Shown here: positions 26,909-36,690 of the stretch, piece after piece | Layout: each line of letters opens with the position of its first letter | Numbering within the stretch: the first letter of the stretch is position 1 | NCBI GenBank assembly: GCA_026645575.1 | Contig: JAPKMW010000010.1 | Location: forward strand, 104,473 to 168,472 | Direction of reading: 5' to 3' | DNA length: 64,000 bases | DNA from: Caldilineaceae bacterium | GTDB taxonomy: Bacteria > Chloroflexota > Anaerolineae > Caldilineales > Caldilineaceae | Notes under the pieces: generated by a model | The model's input: the letters and a program-made list of their open reading frames with translations, nothing else | The model's database searches: none | Told to the model about the DNA's origin: nothing | Translations under genes and position numbers: made by a program

Positions 26909-29646
26909 TACAAGGGTAACGCCGCTTCGATCACCCCTTCATCGCGGTTCATGTGCATGGTGAAACCGACGCGGGCGGAGACGCGTTTCATGCCTTCGTT
27001 TTCGGGGAGGATTTCGGCGACGATGCGTTCGAGTTTTTCGTCGCGGCCAAATTGCACCAAACGGGTCAGCAGTTCGGTGCCAATGCCCTGGCGTTGGTAT
27101 TGATCGCTGATCAGGATGGCGAACTCGGCTTCGCGGCTGCCGTGGAGTTTGGTCAACTGACCGAGGCCGACGATTTCGCTACTACCGTTGCCGTTGCCAT
27201 TGCCGTTGCGCCGCTCGGCCACAAGATTCATTTCCCGTTCGTAGTCGATAAAGCAGAGGCGCGCCAACTGTTCATGGGACGTCAACTGGGCCGCCGAAAT
27301 CGGGTGGAAGTAGCGCAAGTAGATGCTGTCGGGCGACAACGTTTCATTAAAGGCGACCATTAACGGCTCATCTTCCGGGCGAATTGGGCGGATCAGCAAC
27401 TCTTCGCCGCTATGGGTGCGCCAGGGCGCCATATAGCGCGTCGGATAGGGCCGAATGGCGGAGTGAGGCAGCGCTTCCTCGGTTGTATCGGGTTCATGGA
27501 GAACAATCCGCGCATCCAGGGCAATTAGCCGCTCCGGCGAGGCCAGCAGCGGGTTAATGTCGATCTCCTTGATCCAAGGCTGTTCGACTACTAGTTGGCT
27601 AAAGCGCACTAGCAATCGCTCCAACGCTTCCAGATCGACCGGCGCCCGTCCGCGAATCCCTTTGAGCGCAGTGTAAATTTTTGTCTGTTCCATCATGCGG
27701 CGGGCCAGAGTCGTCGTTAGCGGCGGCAAGGCCAAGGCGCGATCACGGAAAATCTCGACGAGCACACCACCGGCGCCAAAGAGTAGCACCGGGCCAAATT
27801 GGGCATCAGGGCTGGAGCCGATAATCAACTCATAGCCATCCAACTTTTCCATTGGTTGTACGGTGACGCCCTGGAACTGGTCGGCGCTATGCAGACGAGT
27901 GACATTCTCCTGAATTGTGCGATACGCCTGGCGCACAGCCTCAGCGTTGGGTAGATTCAATTGCACGCCCTTGACATCAGTCTTGTGTGTGATTGTCTCC
28001 GAATTGAGCTTGACCACCACCGGATAGCCAATTTTGTCGGCATGGACCACTGCTTCCTCCACACTGTGGGCGAGGAAGGTTAGTGTTGTCGGGATGCCGT
28101 AGGCGGCAAAAATCTGCTTTGATTCATACTCGGTGAGAATGGTGCGTCGTTTGGTTCGCACGGCTTCGAGCAGCGCCCGCGCCTGTTGATGGTTGATCTC
28201 TTCCGCTTCGCTGGCGACCGGTAACATGGGGGTCTCGTAGATGGTGCGCAGGTTATAGGCATGTTGCCACATATAGTTGAAAACCCGCGCTGCTGTATCC
28301 GGGTAAGGGAAAGTGGGAATGCCGGCGCGACTCAGAATCGCTTCACCGGCGGCAATATCCGGCCCGCCCATCCAACTGGCCAGGACGGGTTTCTTTTGGG
28401 GAACCTGGCAGCTATTGCGCAATTGTTCGGCGGTCTGGGTTGGCTCGGTCATATCTTGCGGGGTCAAGATCACCAGCAGCCCGTCACTGTCCGGGTCATC
28501 GGCCACGGTTTTTAACGTTTGGGCATAGCGTTGCGGGTCGGCGTCCCCCAGAATGTCAATCGGGTTATTATGGCTCCACGGCCCTGGCAGAAAGCTGTTT
28601 AGATCCAGAATCGTCTTTTCCGACAGGGTAGTCAACTGGCCACCGCTCTGGATCAGCGCGTCGGTTGCCAACACCCCAGGCCCGCCGGCGTTGGTAATGA
28701 TCGTGAGCCGTGGCCCCTTCGGGCGCGGCTGTTTCGCCAGTACTTCGGACATATAGAAAATTTCGGCAATGCGTTCGATCCGCAACACGCCACAGCGGCG
28801 GAAAGCGGCGTCCAACACCTCATCGCTACCGGTCAAGGCGCCAGTGTGTGAAGCCGCCGCCTGCGCTGCCGCTGCTGTGCGTCCGGCTTTGATCACAATG
28901 ATTGGCTTGGTGAGCGAGACTTCGCGCGCTGCCGAGAGGAAGGAACGGGCGTCGCCGATGGACTCCATGTAGATGACAATGCTGGTGGTGTGCGGGTCGT
29001 CACCCAGGTAGTAGATCAGATCGCCCCAATCCACATCCAGCATCGAGCCGATGGAGACAAAGGCGCTAAAGCCGACATGCTCCTGTAAACTCCAATCCAG
29101 CACGGATGTGCAGAGGGCGCCGCTCTGGCTCAAAAAGCCGACATTGCCCGGCAGCCCCATGCCCTTGGCAAAGGTGGCATTGATGCCGGAGATGGGACTC
29201 ATCACCCCCAAACAGTTGGGGCCAATGATGCGCATTTTGGCCTGACGCGCCTTTTGTAAAATCGCCCGCTCCAGTTGCACGCCCTCTTCGCCGATCTCCT
29301 TGAAACCGGCGGAGATAATGATTGCCCCTTTCACCCCTGCCGCCACACACTCTTCCACCACCCCCGGCACCGTGCGCGCCGGCGTGACAATCACCGCCAG
29401 ATCGACCTCTTCCGGTGTATCGGCAATGGTGGGATAGGCGCGAATGCCCAGCACATTGTTGCGTTTCGGATTAATTGGAAAAACCGTGCCGCCAAAGGGA
29501 TGGCTGATCAGGTTCCAGAGCAAAGTGCGTCCGACGGTGTTGGGCCGTTCCGTGGCGCCAATGACGGCGACATTGCGCGGTGCAAAGATCGCATCCAACG
29601 GATGGCGTCGATAGGTTGGTAATTTGATGCCTTTGTTTGCCGGCAC
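26908..29646 (-). CDS. ADP-forming acetyl/acyl-CoA synthetase fused to GNAT acetyltransferase
   Basis: This is a 912-residue multidomain protein. Domains in order: CoA-binding Rossmann ([15 protein letters not shown]), succinyl-CoA-ligase-like flavodoxin domains ([33 protein letters not shown]), an ATP-grasp domain ([20 protein letters not shown]), and a C-terminal GNAT domain ([21 protein letters not shown]). This arrangement is known for Pat-type protein lysine acetyltransferases and for bifunctional acetate-CoA ligase/GNAT proteins. It may make acyl-CoA with ADP production or acetylate metabolic enzymes; which activity survives cannot be read here. A Gly-Asn run (NGNGNGNG) interrupts the GNAT domain. 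Confidence 0.88.
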   Translation of the reverse strand: MPANKGIKLPTYRRHPLDAIFAPRNVAVIGATERPNTVGRTLLWNLISHPFGGTVFPINPKRNNVLGIRAYPTIADTPEEVDLAVIVTPARTVPGVVEECVAAGVKGAIIISAGFKEIGEEGVQLERAILQKARQAKMRIIGPNCLGVMSPISGINATFAKGMGLPGNVGFLSQSGALCTSVLDWSLQEHVGFSAFVSIGSMLDVDWGDLIYYLGDDPHTTSIVIYMESIGDARSFLSAAREVSLTKPIIVIKAGRTAAAAQAAASHTGALTGSDEVLDAAFRRCGVLRIERIAEIFYMSEVLAKQPRPKGPRLTIITNAGGPGVLATDALIQSGGQLTTLSEKTILDLNSFLPGPWSHNNPIDILGDADPQRYAQTLKTVADDPDSDGLLVILTPQDMTEPTQTAEQLRNSCQVPQKKPVLASWMGGPDIAAGEAILSRAGIPTFPYPDTAARVFNYMWQHAYNLRTIYETPMLPVASEAEEINHQQARALLEAVRTKRRTILTEYESKQIFAAYGIPTTLTFLAHSVEEAVVHADKIGYPVVVKLNSETITHKTDVKGVQLNLPNAEAVRQAYRTIQENVTRLHSADQFQGVTVQPMEKLDGYELIIGSSPDAQFGPVLLFGAGGVLVEIFRDRALALPPLTTTLARRMMEQTKIYTALKGIRGRAPVDLEALERLLVRFSQLVVEQPWIKEIDINPLLASPERLIALDARIVLHEPDTTEEALPHSAIRPYPTRYMAPWRTHSGEELLIRPIRPEDEPLMVAFNETLSPDSIYLRYFHPISAAQLTSHEQLARLCFIDYEREMNLVAERRNGNGNGNGSSEIVGLGQLTKLHGSREAEFAILISDQYQRQGIGTELLTRLVQFGRDEKLERIVAEILPENEGMKRVSARVGFTMHMNRDEGVIEAALPL

Positions 29647-29659
29647 AAGCGTATCCTTT

Positions 29660-29760
29660 CTTTAGTCCAGAGTCCGAAGTCCAGAGTCCGAAGTCCAGAG
29701 TCAAGAGTCCAGAGTCGGACTGCCTGACTTGGGACTGTGGACTTCGGACTCTGGACTACC
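29660..29760. repeat. AGTCCAG/AGTCCGA heptad repeat running into UDG gene
   Basis: Alternating AGTCCAG and AGTCCGA heptads (29663-29715) are followed by partly inverted GGACTGTGGACTTCGGACT. The block begins between genes and continues through the stop codon of the UDG gene, where it encodes the C-terminal tail. Confidence 0.75.
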
Positions 29761-30387
29761 AAGACCCAATTCATCATATTTCCGCCGCACTTCTTGAATA
29801 TCCTGCCACATGAGTGACTTGGGCGAACCGGGCGTTTTGTCCGGGTTGCGCAGGAGATAGGCCGGGTGGAAGATGGGCATGACCCATCGGCCATCGACCT
29901 GAAACCACTGGCCGCGCAGCTTGGTAATGCCAAGTTTGGTCTCGTTCAAGACCGACTGCATGGAGACTGCCCCGGTTAATAAAATGATTTTGGGGTCAAT
30001 GAGACGAATGATTTCCTGTAAAAATGGTTTGTAAAAATTGATTTCCGGCGTCGTGGGTTTGCGCACCGGCTTGCCATCCTCGCCAGGGGGCAGGCGGAAA
30101 ACGGCGTTGGTGATAAAGACATCTTTCTCCGATTCCAGGTGAACGGAAGCGAGAATCTGGTCGAGCAACTTGCCCGATGGCCCGACAAAGGGCTTGCCCT
30201 GTTTATCTTCCTGGGGGCCGGGCGCCTCGCCCACAATCATCAGTTTCGCCGCCGGGTTGCCACGGTAGATGACCATCTTGCTCCCGGTTGCATGAAGTGG
30301 GTCGCCCGTCATCTGCTGCATATCCGCCACCAACGCGGTTAGTGAAGGATAGGACGGGGTGGGCGCTGTCGTTTTTTCGGTTGCCAT
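29701..30387 (-). CDS. uracil-DNA glycosylase family 4-like protein without Fe-S cysteines
   Basis: This 228-residue protein would remove uracil from DNA. Motif 1 is [17 protein letters not shown] and motif 2 is the HPAYLLRNP loop, as in family 4. The four cysteines that bind the 4Fe-4S cluster in typical family 4 enzymes are replaced: the N-terminal CxxC site reads [10 protein letters not shown], and the mid-protein Cys positions read VFRLPPG and FYKPFL. The last 18 or so residues ([18 protein letters not shown]) are encoded by the intergenic heptad repeat. The start is preceded by AAGGAAA. It may be a cluster-free subfamily. Confidence 0.85.
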   Translation of the reverse strand: MATEKTTAPTPSYPSLTALVADMQQMTGDPLHATGSKMVIYRGNPAAKLMIVGEAPGPQEDKQGKPFVGPSGKLLDQILASVHLESEKDVFITNAVFRLPPGEDGKPVRKPTTPEINFYKPFLQEIIRLIDPKIILLTGAVSMQSVLNETKLGITKLRGQWFQVDGRWVMPIFHPAYLLRNPDKTPGSPKSLMWQDIQEVRRKYDELGLGSPESEVHSPKSGSPTLDS

Positions 30388-30564
30388 AACGTTTTCCTTA
30401 CTTTGTTTGCTTCTTGGCGCTTCGACTGCCCAGGATTATAATCAGAAACCAGATCTGCGCAAAGCATAACAAAGAATGATTGCCTACTGATAGAACTATT
30501 CACACAATCTGGGAATAGTCTCAGCCGCATAGCCTAGCAGAGTAGAGTTGCAGAGGGGATACAG

Positions 30565-31941
30565 TTGATAAGCAGCGCGTTACTCCATCGGTTGGCTTGG
30601 GCGACACTCTTGTTCTGCTCCTTCTGGGCCAAATCAGCCTGGGCTGCCACCTATTACATTAGCCCCACCGGTAGCGACCAACAGAGCGGCGCTACACGCG
30701 AAAACGCCTGGGCTACCTTCAGCCATGCCTGGACGGTCATCCAACCGGGCGACACCTTGATTATGTTGGATGGTGTCTACTACCAGGGGATCGAACCGCA
30801 AGTCAATGGCACGCCGGATGCCCCCATCACCGTGCGCGCCGACCGCGACGGAAACGTGATCATCGACGGCCAGGATCAACGCATTCCAGTCTATCTCTAC
30901 CGCGACTATTACATCATTGATGGGATTGTGGCGCGCAACGGCAATCATACAGTCTACTTCGTTTCGGGTAGCAACAACATTCTCCGTCGTGTCTCCGGCT
31001 ATGACGCCAACTTGGATGTGAACTCTGATGTCTTTGCCATCTATGATTCGCACAACAACTTGCTTGAGGATTGCCTGGCGGCCGGGACAGGGCGCAAGAT
31101 GGTGATGATCTACTGGGGCAGCCACAACACGGTCCGCCGCTGCTTTGCCGACTGGCGCCAATGGGATGGGCGACAATGGTGCGATGACTGGCCCTGGGGC
31201 GACAATCTGCAAATCTACAATAGCGATCACAATATCATCGAGAATAGCATCGGCTACGGCTCGGTCGCGGTCTGGTCGCTGGCGATTCAAGCCAACAAAC
31301 CGGATCTAAGCGCCGTTGGCAACCAAATCCTGGGGAGCGTATCGATTGACGCCGGTATGAACCACGACGGCACAGTGAAACGCTGGCCGGTCACGCGTCC
31401 CGGCCCCACTGATTGCACCCAACTGCGCAGCTTTGACTGGCCTGGTCAACGGGCGGGCGTTGCCCTCTATGGCAACGGTCGTATTGCTGACAACGTCTTT
31501 CGCGACCTCTTTGTCTACGGCAGCGCCGGCCTGGGGTTGACCGCCATGCTGGAGGGCAGCAACTACAGCAACAATCAGGTTGATCAGGTAACGCTCTTCC
31601 ACAATGGCTTGGATAATCGCCCCCAATGGGGTGGCATCGGCGCCGAAGTGCGACCAGAAGAGATGCACCTCTGGGCCAGCTTCACCAACAGTTGGGTGGA
31701 AGGCTTCGACGAAAGCGGCGAAGGCGCCCGCCTCACCCATCGCTATGTCAATGGCCGGTTGACTGACCAACCCCTTTGGCCCTGGCCGATGGAAGCCCGC
31801 GCCCAAGCCGAACTGGGCCTATCGCCCACCAGCCTGGTCACCGGTTTGCTTGAACAGTGGCGATCCAGTACCATACAGCCACAGGATTTTCTACGCGACG
31901 GCAGAATCCTGCCCGCGTTTCGGCAACTTTGTGAACCATAA
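30565..31941 (+). CDS. secreted right-handed beta-helix protein
   Basis: The 458-residue protein starts at TTG 30565 behind GAGGGG and has a Sec signal (LLFCSFWAKSAWAA). TYYISPTGSDQQSGA is the typical opening of pectate-lyase-like and DUF1565 proteins. Repeated short strands with Asn ladders follow (YYIIDGIVARNGNHTVYFV, DSHNNLLEDCLAAG, YNSDHNIIENS), predicting a parallel beta-helix. Such proteins bind or cleave polysaccharides. No catalytic residues could be assigned, so function stays open. It is divergent from the UDG gene across 177 bases. Confidence 0.8.
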   Translation: MISSALLHRLAWATLLFCSFWAKSAWAATYYISPTGSDQQSGATRENAWATFSHAWTVIQPGDTLIMLDGVYYQGIEPQVNGTPDAPITVRADRDGNVIIDGQDQRIPVYLYRDYYIIDGIVARNGNHTVYFVSGSNNILRRVSGYDANLDVNSDVFAIYDSHNNLLEDCLAAGTGRKMVMIYWGSHNTVRRCFADWRQWDGRQWCDDWPWGDNLQIYNSDHNIIENSIGYGSVAVWSLAIQANKPDLSAVGNQILGSVSIDAGMNHDGTVKRWPVTRPGPTDCTQLRSFDWPGQRAGVALYGNGRIADNVFRDLFVYGSAGLGLTAMLEGSNYSNNQVDQVTLFHNGLDNRPQWGGIGAEVRPEEMHLWASFTNSWVEGFDESGEGARLTHRYVNGRLTDQPLWPWPMEARAQAELGLSPTSLVTGLLEQWRSSTIQPQDFLRDGRILPAFRQLCEP

Positions 31942-32068
31942 CATGTTACGTGTTGCGTGTTACGTGAACTGGAATCAGGTGACTGGTCGATTCTTGCAAA
32001 CTATGGCAGAGCGAACAACCATAAATTACGGTTCACGCAACACGCAACACGTAACACGTAACACGTAA
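31941..32068. repeat. ACGTAAC heptad repeats forming a large hairpin
   Basis: GTTACGT, GTTGCGT, GTTACGT heptads on the left are inverted on the right as ACGCAAC, ACGCAAC, ACGTAAC, ACGTAAC. About 70 unrelated bases form the loop. It fills the whole gap between the beta-helix gene and the M20 gene. Confidence 0.75.
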
Positions 32069-32078
32069 GGCGCTACTC

Positions 32079-33299
32079 ATGACCCAACCAAACTTAACCG
32101 AACTCTACACACAACTCAAAGACGAAGCCGCCGACCTCATGCCCCAACTGGTGGCGTGGCGGCGTGATTTTCACCAACACCCGGAGATGGGCTTTCAGGA
32201 GGTGCGCACGGCGGGCATTGTCGCCGAACATCTGCGCGACCTGGGGCTGGAAGTCAGCACCGGCATTGGCAAGACTGGCGTCGTCGCGCTGGTCGAAGCG
32301 GATGAGGCGCCGCCCGATGCGCCCACGGTAATGCTACGCTTTGACATGGATGCCTTGCCCATCCACGAAGCGACGGATCTGCCCTTTCGCTCGCAAAACC
32401 CTGGCGTCATGCACGCGTGCGGCCATGATGGCCATACGGCGATTGGCATGGGCGTGGCGCAACTGTTGGTGCGCCATCGCCATGCACTGCCAGGGCGGGT
32501 GAAACTGGTTTTTCAACCGGCGGAAGAAGCGCTGGGCGGCGCCCTGGCGATGATCAACGATGGCGTCCTCAATGACCCCAAGCCAGCCGCGTCCTTTGGT
32601 CTGCATCTGTGGAGCCGCTTGCCGCTCAACCAGGTGGTGGTGCAATCCGGGCCTATCTGGGCGGCGGCAGATGCCTTTGTCCTCACGGTTCATGGCAAAG
32701 GGGGACATGGCGCCGCACCCCATGAAACGGTTGACGCCACCTACATTGCCAGCGAGATTGTGGTGGCGCTTCAGAGCATTGTGGCGCGCAATCTCAACCC
32801 GACCGATACCGGGGTCATTTCAGTTGGCACCTTTGCCAGCGGGACAGCCAACAATGTCATCGCGTCCGAAGCCAGGTTGACCGGCACGGTGCGCAGTTTT
32901 GCCACCCCCGTGCGCGATCTCCTCTTCCGGCGCATTGAAGAGGTGGCGAAGGGCATCTGTCAAGCCCACGGCGCGACTTGCACCTTTACGCCCCAATGGG
33001 GCTGCCCGGCAACGGTGAACTCGGAAGCGGGGGCGGCGACCATGCAAGGCGTGGCGACCCAGATCGTCGGCCCTGAAGGGGTGATCCAGATCCCGCCGAT
33101 GATGGTGGGCGAAGATATGGCCGAATTTCTCAACCGCGCACCCGGCTGCTTTATCCTAGTCGGCGCGGCTGATCCCAATGGCCCGGAGCAAAGCCCGCAT
33201 CACAACCCGACCTTCGATTTTGATGAACGGATGTTGCCGACGGGAGTGGCATTGCTGGCGGGGGCAGCGGTGGCCTATTTGCACGAACAGGAGAAGTAG
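32079..33299 (+). CDS. M20 family amidohydrolase (hippurate/IAA-amino-acid hydrolase type)
   Basis: This 406-residue metallopeptidase-fold enzyme hydrolyses N-acyl amino acids. Metal-binding and catalytic segments are visible: RRDFHQHPEMGFQE near residue 28, FDMDALPI, CGHDGHTAIGMG, and VFQPAEEALGGA with the paired Glu. The dimerisation domain begins at VHGKGGHGAAPHETVD, and NPTFDFDE near the end carries a further ligand region (HHNPTFDFDE). Length and order match the family. The Uma2 gene starts three bases after its stop, so the two are probably co-transcribed. Confidence 0.92.
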   Translation: MTQPNLTELYTQLKDEAADLMPQLVAWRRDFHQHPEMGFQEVRTAGIVAEHLRDLGLEVSTGIGKTGVVALVEADEAPPDAPTVMLRFDMDALPIHEATDLPFRSQNPGVMHACGHDGHTAIGMGVAQLLVRHRHALPGRVKLVFQPAEEALGGALAMINDGVLNDPKPAASFGLHLWSRLPLNQVVVQSGPIWAAADAFVLTVHGKGGHGAAPHETVDATYIASEIVVALQSIVARNLNPTDTGVISVGTFASGTANNVIASEARLTGTVRSFATPVRDLLFRRIEEVAKGICQAHGATCTFTPQWGCPATVNSEAGAATMQGVATQIVGPEGVIQIPPMMVGEDMAEFLNRAPGCFILVGAADPNGPEQSPHHNPTFDFDERMLPTGVALLAGAAVAYLHEQEK

Positions 33300-33301
33300 T
33301 T

Positions 33302-33883
33302 ATGACAGCAATTGCTGTACCAGTCCAAGAGACAGTGATGATTCGGCCACATCATTGGACGCGTACTGAATTTGAGAATATGGTGTTGGCCGGTATCTTC
33401 GACCCGGACGCACGTATTGAGCTAATCGAAGGCGAAATTCTGGATATGGGGCGGCAGAGTAGTTGGCACGCAACAGCTTTACAACTGGCACATGACACTT
33501 TGCGTGATATTTATGGCAAAGGGTTTGTTGTTCGTAATCAATTGCCCATTGCGATTAGTGAAGACTCAGAGCCTGTGCCAGATATTGCTGTTGTTCGCGG
33601 CTCTACGCGCGATTATAGTGAAACTCACCCGACAACAGCCCTCTTAGTTGTTGAGATTTCGTACAGCACACTTGACTTTGACCGTAATCGCAAACTGCGC
33701 CTTTATGCTCGCACTGGTATCCCTGAATATTGGATTCTCAATGTGATGGATATGCAACTGGAAGTTCATCGCGACCCACGTGGTGACATCTACAGTACCA
33801 AACAGACTTTCTATGCGACAGATGTTGTATCGCCTTTATCGTTGCCTGAAGTTGCGCTTGCCGTGGCCGATCTGTTGCCATAG
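33302..33883 (+). CDS. Uma2 family (DUF820) putative endonuclease
   Basis: This 193-residue protein has the PD-(D/E)xK-like core of Uma2: EYxxM-like opening (WTRTEFENMVLAGIF), ARIELIEGEILDM, VPDIAVVRG, LLVVEISYSTLDFDRNRKLRLYARTGIPEYWILN. The Glu, Asp and Glu-x-Ser residues match the predicted metal site. Uma2 proteins are abundant in cyanobacteria and Chloroflexota; nuclease activity is a family prediction and the biological role is unknown. It is followed by a convergent kinase gene. Confidence 0.88.
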   Translation: MTAIAVPVQETVMIRPHHWTRTEFENMVLAGIFDPDARIELIEGEILDMGRQSSWHATALQLAHDTLRDIYGKGFVVRNQLPIAISEDSEPVPDIAVVRGSTRDYSETHPTTALLVVEISYSTLDFDRNRKLRLYARTGIPEYWILNVMDMQLEVHRDPRGDIYSTKQTFYATDVVSPLSLPEVALAVADLLP

Positions 33884-33893
33884 CAAGCGTTAC

Positions 33894-35171
33894 TCATCGC
33901 TCGGATAAACTCTGCCGCAGTCGAATGGTGAAGGTCGTGCCGATAGCCATAACACTTTCGACCAGGATCTCGCCGTGATGCAATTCAATGATCCGTTTAC
34001 AGATTGCCAACCCTAGCCCGGTACTCTTTTCAGCGCCGGTGGGGCGGGTGCTAGCGCGGTGGAAGCTTTTAAATAAATTCTCTAAGTCGGCGTGGGGAAT
34101 GCCCTGACCTTGATCGCTGACGGCAAAGAGGAGATCCGCGCCGTCAGCCCAAAAACGCAAGGTGACAGTGGTTGCCCCGTGGGAATATTTAAAAGCGTTG
34201 CTCAGGAGATTATCCAACACTTGTTCGATCCGCCTTGGATCAAAGCGCGCTTTGGTCAGGGTCGGCGGACAATCGACTACCAACTGAATGCCTTTGCGCT
34301 CGGCAATCAAGCGATTCATTTGGCTAATCCGTGCAATCAGTTCGGGCAGATCCACCACTTGTCGCTCAATCAACAAGTTGCCCGATTCAATCGTGGCTAC
34401 ATCTAGGAGGTCGTTGATTAGATAGAGCGCGTTGCGCGCCGTATCTTCAATCATCGTGGTGAACGTGAAATGTTCTTCCGTTGCCGGCTCTAAGGAGCGC
34501 AACAACTCGGCACACATTTGGATACTGCCAATGGGGCCGCGTAAATCGTGGGCAACCATGCCCATGAAGCGGTCTTTCTGCGCGTTGGCAAGGCGCAACT
34601 GCTCATTGAGCTGGGATAACTCGGCGGTGCGTTCACATACGCGTTGCTCCAAAGAATGGTTGGTTTCCTGTAACTTTTGGAGAAGCAGCCGATTTTCCAG
34701 AATAAGATCGTGTTTGTTGCACGCTTCGCGTACAATGGTGTCTAATTCTTCTGGGTTCCATGGTTTGCCGATGTAGCGGAAGATATTGCCATCATTGATG
34801 GCTGCAATAACTGATTGCAGATCGGCATAGCCAGTTAACAAAAGTCGAATGGCGTCGGGAAATTCATGCTTCACACGATGGAAGAATTCAACGCCGCTCA
34901 TGCCTGGCATCCGTTGATCAGAGATGATGACATGGATTGGCACTTCGGTCATGATTTCATAGCCATCGGCAGCACTGTTGGCAATGTAGGTATTGTAGTG
35001 CCGACGAAACTGGCGACGCAGCGCCTTGACAATGTCAATTTCATCATCAATAATCAGCAAATTGTGGGTTGCTGTTGTCGATTCAGTGGGTTGCACCTGT
35101 GCTTGCGCTAGGCCAGCATCGTTTTGCTTTGACGTGGCAAGTTGGTGGGGTGTAGCAAACAGCGTAGTCAT
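33894..35171 (-). CDS. response regulator-histidine kinase hybrid
   Basis: This is a 425-residue cytoplasmic signalling protein. An N-terminal receiver (about residues 36-150) has IDDE, phospho-acceptor Asp85 in IISDQRMPG, the Thr in LLLTGYAD and Lys in IGKPWNP. A coiled coil leads to a HisKA domain with His208 in MVAHDLRGPIG, then an ATPase domain with NLLSNAFKYS, DQGQGIP and STGLGLAICKRI. Receiver-first kinases usually accept phosphate from another kinase. It overlaps the upstream LOV kinase gene by four bases (ATGA-type), which makes that kinase the natural partner. No output DNA-binding domain is seen. Confidence 0.92.
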   Translation of the reverse strand: MTTLFATPHQLATSKQNDAGLAQAQVQPTESTTATHNLLIIDDEIDIVKALRRQFRRHYNTYIANSAADGYEIMTEVPIHVIISDQRMPGMSGVEFFHRVKHEFPDAIRLLLTGYADLQSVIAAINDGNIFRYIGKPWNPEELDTIVREACNKHDLILENRLLLQKLQETNHSLEQRVCERTAELSQLNEQLRLANAQKDRFMGMVAHDLRGPIGSIQMCAELLRSLEPATEEHFTFTTMIEDTARNALYLINDLLDVATIESGNLLIERQVVDLPELIARISQMNRLIAERKGIQLVVDCPPTLTKARFDPRRIEQVLDNLLSNAFKYSHGATTVTLRFWADGADLLFAVSDQGQGIPHADLENLFKSFHRASTRPTGAEKSTGLGLAICKRIIELHHGEILVESVMAIGTTFTIRLRQSLSER

Positions 35172-36436
35172 AGCATTCTTTCCTTTGGCAACCAGATCGT
35201 AAAGGTGGAGCCGATACCTGGCGTTGAGTCAACTTCCAGGCGTCCCCCATGCCCGTCTGTAATAATCTTATAGGCGATAGCCAGGCCAAGGCCCGTGCCG
35301 ACACCGACCGGTTTTGTGGTGTAGAAGGGATGAAAGATGTTTTTCATGACTTCCGGGGTCATCCCACAGCCGGTGTCGGTAAAGGTTAGTTGCAATGCAT
35401 CGCCTGTATCCTGGCCGGTAATCGTAATCTTGCCCTTGCCATCAATGGCGTAGGCTGCATTTAAGAGGAGGTTGAGAAAAACTTGATTGAGTTCAGCCGG
35501 ATAACATTTGATCGGCGGCAGGTTGTCCAGCGCAACTTCAACGGTAATGCGATCTTTTAATTGCACCTGGGCAATGAGCAAGGTGCTGGCAATGCCTTCG
35601 CGCAAATCTGCCACCTTGTACTCGGCTTCATCCAAGCGCGAAAAGGTGCGTAATTCATTGACAATTTCACGTACACGGTTTAAGCCAGTTAGCGATGTTT
35701 TGATCAAATCATCAAAATCTTCCAATAGGAAGGGAATGTCCAGCGTCTGCCGAATGGCTGTCACAGCGGTTTGCATAGCCGGATCGCTACTGTTGATCCC
35801 AGCCCTCTCCAATTGGCTGTAGGCATCGGTTAGATCGATTACCATCTGTTTCAGCGCGTGAACGTTGCTGCTGACGTAGGCGATCGGGTTGTTGATTTCA
35901 TGGGCGACACCGGCCACCATCTGACCTAGTGCCGTCATCTTTTCGGCATGAACCAGCATGGCCTGTGTTTCCCGTAATTGCGTTAACGCAGCTTCTAGTG
36001 CTTGCTGTTTTTCGATCACCTGCCGGCGTGCTTCTTCACGTGCCGTCACATCGCTCTGGATACCGACAAAATGGGTTAGAACCCCTTCTGTGTAAATCGG
36101 CGACATGATGAGTTCGTTCCAGAATAACGTGCCATCTTTGTGATAGTTGCGCAATAGCACCTTGCAATGGGCGCCTTCGCGGATAGCCCGTCGGATTTCA
36201 TGCACCCCGGCTTGATCACGAGCCGGACCTTGCAGGAAACGGCAATTCCGCTGTAACACTTCTTCCCGGCTATAGCCGGTAATCGTGACAAAGGCGTCAT
36301 TGACATAGATCAAGGGCTGGTCGGGTTGACGAATATCGGCAATGGTAATGCCGCAACTGCTGGCATCCATGGCCAACTCTTTAAGATTCAATTCCTGGCG
36401 AATTGGATCTAGCCATTCCTTTACAGTACTATTCAT
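35168..36436 (-). CDS. LOV-domain histidine kinase (blue-light sensor)
   Basis: This 422-residue kinase has an N-terminal PAS domain with full LOV features: NCRFLQG with the flavin-adduct Cys65, Asn97 in LLRNYHKDG, Asn107 in FWNEL and Gln127 in FVGIQSDVT. A linker coil follows (EARRQVIEKQQALEAALTQL), then HisKA with His179 in GVAHEINNP and an ATPase domain with NLLLNAAYAI, DTGCGMTP and GTGLGLAIAYKI. LOV domains bind FMN and switch on blue light. It has no TM helices. The next gene is the receiver-kinase, so a light-driven phosphorelay is the likely output. Confidence 0.92.
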   Translation of the reverse strand: MNSTVKEWLDPIRQELNLKELAMDASSCGITIADIRQPDQPLIYVNDAFVTITGYSREEVLQRNCRFLQGPARDQAGVHEIRRAIREGAHCKVLLRNYHKDGTLFWNELIMSPIYTEGVLTHFVGIQSDVTAREEARRQVIEKQQALEAALTQLRETQAMLVHAEKMTALGQMVAGVAHEINNPIAYVSSNVHALKQMVIDLTDAYSQLERAGINSSDPAMQTAVTAIRQTLDIPFLLEDFDDLIKTSLTGLNRVREIVNELRTFSRLDEAEYKVADLREGIASTLLIAQVQLKDRITVEVALDNLPPIKCYPAELNQVFLNLLLNAAYAIDGKGKITITGQDTGDALQLTFTDTGCGMTPEVMKNIFHPFYTTKPVGVGTGLGLAIAYKIITDGHGGRLEVDSTPGIGSTFTIWLPKERML

Positions 36437-36690
36437 GCTATTGCCTTTTGATTTTTTATGGGTTTGCCGTGACCATGATTGTTTAAGGATCTATCCAGAA
36501 ATTCGATTGTAGCCCAGCGGGAACAGAGAATTTTCTGATGAATTCTAAAGGGCATATTGTAGATCCTACTGTAAATAACGGCTTTCTTCAATCATCAAAA
36601 GCTTTAACCTTACTACCGTTTTTTCAGTAGAGAGGCAGGACTTTTGTTGATTGACATCAATCGATTTTGCCAGAACGAAAGCGAGAAGGT

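Noticed and set aside
29660..32068. Heptad blocks as CRISPR arrays
   Set aside because: Units are 7-8 bases and contiguous, with no spacers and no cas genes.
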